A stretch of DNA of 64,000 bases from Obelidium mucronatum (lineage: Eukaryota; Chytridiomycota; Chytridiomycetes; Chytridiales; Chytriomycetaceae), in NCBI GenBank assembly GCA_025765595.1, contig JAIVFH010000019.1, forward strand, positions 124,001 through 188,000. Direction: 5' to 3'. The translations under genes were made by a program, and so were the position numbers. Below are positions 57,901 through 64,000 of the stretch, piece by piece. Under the pieces are notes generated by a model. That model saw only the letters and a list, made by a program, of their open reading frames with translations. It ran no database searches and had not been told where the DNA came from. Numbering within the stretch: the first letter of the stretch is position 1; each line of letters starts with the position of its first letter.

Positions 57901-60542
57901 AACTGTTCCCAAAGCCGTCTTTTTACGACCCCCTTGACCACCTGCCGTCTCAGCAGCGGTACCAGCCGTAGCCGCCGCAGCAGAAGCAGTCGTCAAACTT
58001 TCCAGGAACCGTTTCTCCAAACCCATCAGATACGCGCTTTTCGGTCGAGAACTACCACAACGAAAGAGCGAGTCATCCTTGACAGGGAAACCCGGAAGAT
58101 CTTCACTACCAACACCGCCACCATAAGTAATAGCAGAACTATTGTTATTACAGTCAAATGCCGATGCTCTGTTTGTTGAAGCCATCATTCGTTGTTTATG
58201 GGTATTGATTTGTCGTCCAGTTGTGTCCACATGGCGTTTTTCAGAGGAGAGCACTATGTTTGTATGGTACAAATGGTTGGATTCCTCTGATGATTCGACT
58301 GAGAGGAGTACTGCTGCTGCTGCTGGTGCCGCTTCTTCGAGAATCTGGGTTTCTGGAGGGATTGTTGGGAACTGTAATAATACAGCAACGGTATTGGAGT
58401 CCATTGGCTGCGACGAGGTACTGGCGTTGTTGGTGGGAATTAATATGTTTGAACTGGAAATATGCGGGGTTTGGGGGGTACTGGCACCACCACTATTCGA
58501 TATCGTTTCATTGAATTCCATGGCTGCTGTTGCCGCTGCTGCTGCTTCTGTTGCTGATGACAACAATGTCTCTCCTATTGGAACCATCACCAACGAATTT
58601 TGCGATTCCGAAAATGTTGGGATACGGTGGTCCGATTCCATTTTGACACACCCAACCCAGGAGGACCAACCACGTCTTCTGAATTCAAAGACTCCACAGT
58701 CGGAATGCAAACCAAGTTATGGCTGATACTTGGAACATGTACAGGAGGAGAAACACTCTCACTTGTTGGATCTAAGATTCACCGTTTCTGGAAGAGGCAA
58801 TGATGGCGAAGCGGGTCGTTGCCGCCTGGATAGTCCCGCTGATCGCAAGATTCGTCGAGGAGTGACGATTTGATTCTCTAGGATATTTCTGATTCGGTCT
58901 TTTGTTACTACGGGCGGGGACACTGCTGTTTCCAGCATTTCTTGCGATTCGGCAGTCAATAACAGGGAATGGGTAAATACGAGTTTCTTGCTTAATATAT
59001 CGCGGTGAGTTGCTGTTGCTGTTGCTGTGGGAGTTGGAGTTATCGTGTCGGCAAAGTCTGTGGTGGTTGTAGTAGGGGTGGTGATATTGGATTGCACGAT
59101 TTGGTCTTGTTGGTTCAAGCTAACAACGGGTAGTTTCTTGGCTTTTCCAGTACCGCTAGTACTAATACTACTACTACTGAAACCACTGCCGTCGCCATGT
59201 TGAGGGCATGAAGATTGAAGAAGTGAATGACGATGATGCTGATGGTGGTATGTATATTCGCCTGATGATTGCTTGCTAGAAGCCAAATTTTCGAGTATAC
59301 TTATAATGGCGGTATTCTAACGCGATGAGATAAAATTCGTTTTTTTTTTTCAACTTTCAAAAAAAAAATAAAAAATAATAAAAATACCTTGATAATTTCC
59401 GGCTTCTCCGGGACAGGAATCAATGGAACGCGTCGACGATTAATACTACACTGATTCATGGCTCTAGCCATCGTACTCTTTGTTTGCCTCGGAAGAGGCG
59501 ACACGTCATACTTCCGATTGCATCCAACAGATTTCTTTGGTGCTGAAGTCTGATGCGCCGGTGCCGTCGTCGTCGTAGAAGGAACAAGAATGGCAGACAA
59601 GTTCTTGATTGCTGTCGCGTCCTCTTCGCCTTTGTGTACAAGATTCATTGGTCCAGCGGATGACCTGTCAGCATTGTCGAGAGCCTCAATAGGTTTGGTG
59701 TCATTCGATACAACAACATCATCATCGTCACTATTGTAGGCGGACTCGAAATTAATCGGTTCAGGAGCAGTACTAGTCGCGTGAATAACAGGATATGACT
59801 TGTTCAACACGGCTGTCAGTCTCTTCAGAGAATAACTCTTTTCAGTCAATTGCTGCGCAAGAGATTTGAAATTCGGCTCGGAGTGAACAGTTTTCAGTGT
59901 TGTTGCTGTTGTTGTTGTTGCTGGGGCCGGTGATGGTGCCTGTTTGCTTCTCTGGACAGAGATTTTAAAAAACCACAATCATCCAAAAAAAAAAGAAACT
60001 TGAAAGGCAACAAAACCTTATGTTTCCTTAAATACTCGTGCCCGGTCCCCTTTTTTTGAATCATCTCTTCATCCCGACCCGTTTCTCCACGAATACGTAT
60101 ACAACCCCCTTCATCAACACCACCACCATTCGCTGCGAGTTTCTCATCTTCCAAAGACGAAACATTATTCGCATTGCCATTATCGTCTCGACAAATGCCC
60201 GACACGGTCCGCGATAGTACTTTCCCATCAGCGAGGATAAACGCTGTCAAATCAACCTTATTCAAATACGCAAACTCGACAACGGATTTCGCTTTTGCTT
60301 TTGATTTCTGTGTCAGGCTGCTGCTGCCGCCGCCGCTGCGGTTTTTTGATTCGCTTCGAGACGCGTTTTGCAAGTATAGAGAATATCGCGATGGCGGCGG
60401 ACTGCCCTTGTTGTTGGTTGTGCGTGGTTTTTCTTGGTGATTTCGATCTTGTGGGGACGGGACTGCATCGTGATCGATTGTGAAGGGCGGATGGTAACGG
60501 GATCACGATGGCACCAAGAGATGATGATCCAGGCTGGGGCAT
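54934..60542 (-). CDS. Large low-complexity IQ-motif protein with RPST/RPSA repeats (candidate ciliary or cytoskeletal protein)
   Basis: A chain of long minus-strand exons, each ending at plausible donors: about 60542-60000, 59950-59385, 59320-58760, 58710-57350, 57300-56590 and 56556-54934. Near 56640 the sequence ERRIVLIQRVWREYVVGVKR is a good IQ (calmodulin-binding) motif, and the join to MFELRMFRARRVAQAYQRLRNLQKQRR gives another basic IQ-like helix; RRAFNPLRYRVRRFAQRRIQARQR follows. Six or more RPxS/T motifs (RPSTAGSK, RPSTAPAL, RPKSAYLM, RPSSTTGR, RPSATVPT, RPASPSL) recur, a pattern common in flagellar and microtubule-associated proteins of zoosporic organisms. Gln, Ser, Thr and Ala runs are abundant (CAG/CTG repeats near 57790, 58310 and 55280). 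The 5' exon start and the joins near 60370 and 58720 are uncertain; two genes cannot be excluded. I know no named homologue. Confidence 0.5.
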
Positions 60543-61387
60543 TTTTTTTTTATTTTTTAGAAAAGAACTGGACTGATAATTCAGAGTCCAAATGCGCGTG
60601 GGCAGAGGCGGCTAGAATTATTATTCTAAAAATATAACCGAAAATTCAGCAATGAAGGCGAGTTGAAGGCACTTGGAAGGGCAACGGTAAAGAATATAGA
60701 TTCAGATACAGCAATATTGCACTTTTCCTTCAATATTTGAAGAACGGATTTAAATCATTTAATTGAATGACAGAAAAGATTGCAGAAAAAATATCCTATT
60801 AATTATTGCAAGTTTAAATAAGACATGATTTTAAAGTCAAAGACATGGCCATGAGAGCGCAAGTTATCTACCAAAAAACCTCACAGCCAGGCTGACGGGA
60901 GAGACCCTCGCCCCATTCAGCCATTATCAAGTTGGGATAGATGGCGTGGTGATACCTATTTGTTGCATTTTGAGGTGGCGCGCGGTTTTTCTCAAAATTA
61001 CGGAAGACTTCCGACAATGAAGACGGGGAGTTTCGTCAAATCCGGAAGATGACGTGATTCAAAGACACACAGCTTAATATCGAAAGCACCTAATTTTTCA
61101 GGCTACCCTGGTTTTTTAAATGAGACAAATTGTTTGGGAGTTGACTTAGCAGGGCTGTTTGTTTGCAGTTAGGAGGAAGATAAAAGTCGGCGCACGTAGC
61201 CCCAAACCCAGCCAGCGCGCGTAGCCCTGGCGAGCTGACTTTTATCGCAGAAAATGGTGTCGGCGCACGTAGCCCCAAACCCAGCCAGCGCGCGTAGCCC
61301 TGGTGAGCTGACACATTGTCGATTATAATATTTTTAAATTTTATTGTTTTTGTTATTACTTTATTTTTTTTTTGACACTAAAACAAC
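60543..61387. other. 845-bp intergenic region with a duplicated segment
   Basis: It lies between the divergent start of the large IQ gene and the SMYD-like gene. It contains the 54-bp duplication at 61186-61312 and is otherwise AT-rich. No coding sequence with a domain and no RNA gene is seen. Confidence 0.55.
61186..61312 (+). repeat. 54-bp tandem duplication upstream of the SMYD-like gene
   Basis: 61186-61239 is repeated at 61259-61312 with one C/T mismatch and a 19-bp spacer. Each unit itself holds two related CGTAGCCC cores. It ends about 75 bp before the SMYD-like start codon. Confidence 0.9.
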
Positions 61388-62665
61388 ATGACCTCACAGC
61401 TACCAATCCCACACCGCACCATACAATACATCAAACAACAAGACTTCCCCATAGAAATCATATGCAACGATCCGATTCGAGGCCGCTACGCCATCGCATC
61501 CAGAGACATTCCCGAGAACCAAGTCATCCTGCGCGCTGCTTGCTACGGCATAGCCACCTGCAGCAAGACTGTAGAAGAGAATGCTGCTCCGCCTGTTTTT
61601 CAGGATATACTCTGGATCCGCCACTTTGCTTCAAATGCGGGGTGTGTAGTATGGTGTTTTATTGTAGTTACAAGTGTCAAGTGGGGCATTTCGAGTTTCA
61701 TTCTCGGTTCGAATGCAGTCGGTTGATTGAAATTTCGAATTTCCCGGCTGGAAAGGCGTTTGAGAAGGCTATGGCTGCTGATTGAAAAGAAGGTGGTGAA
61801 GGAGACTCTAGTCTAGCAGCAGCTGTTTCAAACACAACAACAACAGTATCACCACCACCACCACAACCTGCTGCAATCAATATGAATGCATATACTAGAA
61901 GCGATGTGCAAAGTTTTGCTCGATGGATCTTGAATTACTGTATTCGCGGAGAACTGGAGTTGAAGTATTCAACAGTTCAGCAGATGATGCTGGTATTATT
62001 CACCAGCTTCCAGTGCATCAAGATGTGTTGGAAGCTTGTACCCAATCTCGAATCATTGACGTTTGTTGAAAAAGCATCAGCTTCACGGACTATATTTGTT
62101 TTTTGGTGGTTTACCCAAACAACGTCAGCAGCATGGCGACAAGGGGGGAAATAATGTCTACCTCCTTTTCCTACTCTTTTCAAGTCAGCGTTTTACGTCT
62201 GTCGAAGAATTCCTTACAGTAATGTCTATTCGGCAGTGTAATTCGTTTGGACTTTGGGATGCAGAGTCAGAGAGTTTGGGACAATGTTTGTTTCCGGCAG
62301 CCTCATATTTCAATCATTCATGTGACAAGAACTTGTATTTTGACATGAATATGAAGGTTATTGAGTCTGGGAGGGCAGTTGATGTGAATGTAGTGGAGAG
62401 ATGGCATTGAACTGTTGACATTAAGGAATAATGATGACGGACTGAATGATGGAATCGAAAATGATGGATGGAATCCTTGTTTTCAGCTTTGAAGTTGCTC
62501 CCTGAATTGGTATGGCGAGCAAAACGGGACATAAAAAAGGGACAAGTCTTGACCCATTCATATATTGACACGAGTATGGATAGAGAATCGCGTAGAAAAG
62601 CGTTACGAGATGGGTACCATTTTGATTGCGATTGTGACAAATGTGAGGCAGAAGCAAATCGGTGA
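61388..62665 (+). CDS. SMYD-like SET/MYND-domain protein, with a frame break
   Basis: It starts MTSQLPIPHRTIQYIKQQ; the SET N-terminal strand is GRYAIASRDIPENQVILRA. The MYND zinc finger follows in the next frame (CCSACFSG, LCFKCGVCSMVFYCSYKCQ, HFEFHSRFEC), so one base is gained or lost near 61575. After an intron in 61785-61880 come DVQSFARWILNYC and, in a third frame, FLTVMSIRQCNSFGLWD....GQCLFPAASYFNHSCDKNLYF, the SET catalytic core with the NHSC motif. A last exon from about 62488 gives RAKRDIKKGQVLTHSYID and the cysteine-rich post-SET GYHFDCDCDKCEAE. The family methylates lysines on histones or other proteins. The break may be an assembly error. It is convergent with RIB7, whose open frame runs into its 3' end. 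Confidence 0.72.
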
Positions 62666-62689
62666 TTTTGAGTTTACGCTGGCGTGTGG

Positions 62690-63464
62690 AATTGCGCGAG
62701 ATTTGTTTTATTTTTGAGGAATCAAAGTCAGTCAGTGTCAAGGGAGTTTTGCCAGCCAGTACGATATCGCGACCGAATTGTTTGTAGACGGGATCGACCA
62801 GTGACTGGACACAGTCAGCGTCGCCGCTGAAATGCCTTCACGCCGCTGGGGCCGACGACGACCGGCGCAATTGTGATGATCAGACGGTCGACGGCGCTCT
62901 TGCCGGCGGCCAGGAACGACGCAATGACGGCAGAGCCGCCCTCGACCATCACGGCGCGCAGGCCGAAGCGCGCCTTGAGCACGCGCAGCACGGCAGCCAG
63001 GTCGCGCACGCTCGCGACGGCGGCGACTTCGACGCCCGCGGCCTCGAGGGCGCGGCGGCGCTCGGACGGCGCAGCGTGGGCGTGGTCGCACACAACGATG
63101 GGGCGGTGGCCGAGCCGCACAATGTTTGCCTCGGGCCGCGTGCGCAGCCGCGCGTCGAGCACGACGGGCCGCGGCTGCTTCTGATGCCGTTGCCAAACCC
63201 GACATACTCCGCGCGCACCGTCAGCCGCGGGTCGTCCGCCGCGAGAGTGCCGCTGCCGACGAGCACGCCATCGACGCGCGCCCGCACCGCGTGAGTCATC
63301 GCGAGGCTGGCCGCCCCGCTGAGAAGCAGCGGTGTCGCCGCGTCGCGCGCCCCGATGCACGCGTCGAGGCTCTGCGCAAACGAGAGAACAACAAACGGCC
63401 GCGGCGCGCCGTCAAAGTCAAACCCGGAAAAGTCGGCCGCGAGGAGCGGGTCGACAAAGTCCAT
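62690..63464 (-). CDS. RIB7: RIB7-like diaminohydroxyphosphoribosylamino-pyrimidine reductase (riboflavin synthesis)
   Basis: It starts with ATG at 63464 (MDFVDPLLAADFSGFDFDGA). The RibD-C fold is clear: RPFVVLSFAQSLDACIG, THAVRARVDGVLVGSGTLAADDPRLTVR, then in another frame RPVVLDARLRTRP, VMVEGGSAVIASFLA and IITIAPVVVGPSG, then in a third frame VDPVYKQFGRDIVLAG. The frame changes near 63190 and 62830 fit either very short introns (a candidate 37-nt GTGAAG...TCCAG at the second) or indels. In fungi this NADPH-dependent reductase works before the deaminase in riboflavin synthesis. The gene is extremely GC-rich for this window. The 3' end is uncertain; the last frame stays open to 62421, antisense to the SMYD-like gene. 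Confidence 0.75.
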
Positions 63465-63511
63465 CTGCTGAAAGTTTAATAACAAGTTTAAAATCTATTC
63501 CTTAAATTTCA
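63465..63511. promoter_or_regulatory. 47-bp bidirectional promoter (RIB7 / Asn-rich gene)
   Basis: Two outward-facing ATGs (63464 minus, 63512 plus) are separated by only 47 bp. The interval is AT-rich and has no TATA-like box of its own. Confidence 0.55.
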
Positions 63512-64000
63512 ATGCACAACAACGAAAACTCAAACAACGAAAACAGTAGCAGCACAGAAAGTCTGTTTGCTTTTGCTGATAGTGCCATCGCTCGAGGAGA
63601 CTCGGAGGGGCAAAACCAATCTGCAAACAACGACGCCACGTGGAACTCAACGCACTCAACCACCTCAAACAATGCTGAACTGGCTGCTTTTCTCAATGGA
63701 ATCGGCTTTACAGACAGCTCAAACACTACAAACAATTCGTTCTTTGCAAACACAAACAACTTGAACAACAACACAGCAACAACATTTTCAGCATCAAACC
63801 CGGAATTCGACCTCGACTCGCTGCTGACTTTCGAAAACAACTTGGATAATTCACAGTTATTTGGAGGCTCTAACCCCAGCGATCCCCTCTTGTTTGCCAA
63901 CATGAGCCAATTTGATTACGATGGTTCAGCAAACAATAGCCTGTTCTTGGACAGCCAGGTGTGTTTGAATCAAGTGAATTCATTTATGTTGTGTTTGCTT
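63512..64000 (+). CDS. Asn-rich protein N-terminus, probable transcription factor activation region (3' partial)
   Basis: It starts at ATG 63512 and is open to the window end. A donor GTGTGT follows CAG at 63958, so exon 1 is probably 149 codons. The protein is rich in Asn, Ser and Thr with spaced acidic-hydrophobic patches (SLFAFADSAIA, ELAAFLNGIGFTD, FDLDSLLTFENNLD, DPLLFANMSQFDYD, SLFLDS). Those patches are the usual look of transactivation domains, and Asn-rich leaders occur in fungal bZIP and zinc-finger regulators. The DNA-binding part would lie beyond the window. No family can be named. The opposite strand also has an open frame here, which I take to be a shadow. Confidence 0.55.
   Translation, partial: MHNNENSNNENSSSTESLFAFADSAIARGDSEGQNQSANNDATWNSTHSTTSNNAELAAFLNGIGFTDSSNTTNNSFFANTNNLNNNTATTFSASNPEFDLDSLLTFENNLDNSQLFGGSNPSDPLLFANMSQFDYDGSANNSLFLDSQVCLNQVNSFMLCLL

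Noticed and set aside
63502..63903. Minus-strand open frame of 133 codons opposite the Asn-rich gene
   Set aside because: The plus frame starts at a clear ATG, is open to the window end and has a normal donor site; the minus frame has hydrophobic runs that mirror Asn codons.

Overview
The window reads as nuclear DNA of a fungus, most likely a zoosporic one (Chytridiomycota). Genes are split by many short GT-AG introns of about 45-130 nt and are packed closely, often 50-160 bp apart. A homocitrate synthase points to the fungal alpha-aminoadipate lysine route. A cytochrome b5-fused sphingolipid desaturase, RIB7, a GH26 mannanase and an Ams1-type vacuolar alpha-mannosidase also fit a fungus. A Crinkler-like (CRN) effector gene, a Cache-domain receptor and a large IQ protein rich in RPST/RPSA motifs favour a chytrid. 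The species cannot be named from the sequence.

Layout. 1-2122: the 3' part of a GT31 glycosyltransferase that appears spliced to a helical-repeat C-terminal region. 2240-3855: a membrane-anchored GH26 mannanase. 4019-9378: a decayed [Crinkler + alpha-mannosidase] unit. 9379-11203: an accessory patch of direct repeats, an inverted repeat and a 34/14-bp minisatellite. 11204-18221: the intact [Crinkler + alpha-mannosidase] unit. 18235-22629: an MCP1-like membrane protein, a small secreted CBM19-like protein and a second GT31-helical gene. 22843-29091: homocitrate synthase, a GT49/LARGE-like glycosyltransferase and a sphingolipid desaturase. 29353-36879: DNA topoisomerase II and an ALKBH7-like dioxygenase. 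36966-38944: a Cache receptor without an output domain. 39027-49385: five tightly spaced minus-strand genes (multi-pass membrane protein, Ral-like GTPase, NMD3, a low-complexity protein, COG4). 49456-54700: eIF3c and a NIPA transporter. 54934-60542: a large IQ/RPST protein. 61388-63464: a SMYD-like SET/MYND protein and RIB7. 63512-end: an Asn-rich, probable transcription factor N-terminus.

How the genes relate. Most are housekeeping genes: translation, ribosome export, DNA topology, Golgi traffic, lysine and riboflavin synthesis. A glycan theme runs through the left half: two GT31 fusions, GT49, GH26, GH38 (two copies), CBM19-like and COG4. The left 22 kb is the dynamic part. Two kinds of duplicated cassette (GT31-helical and Crinkler-mannosidase) are interleaved with repeats there, and one member of each pair carries coding breaks.

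Cautions. Several conserved genes carry isolated one-base frame breaks (homocitrate synthase three times, the desaturase once, the SMYD-like gene once). That pattern suggests either residual assembly indels or real decay, and the sequence alone cannot separate these. Exon boundaries were inferred by eye from splice signals and family conservation.
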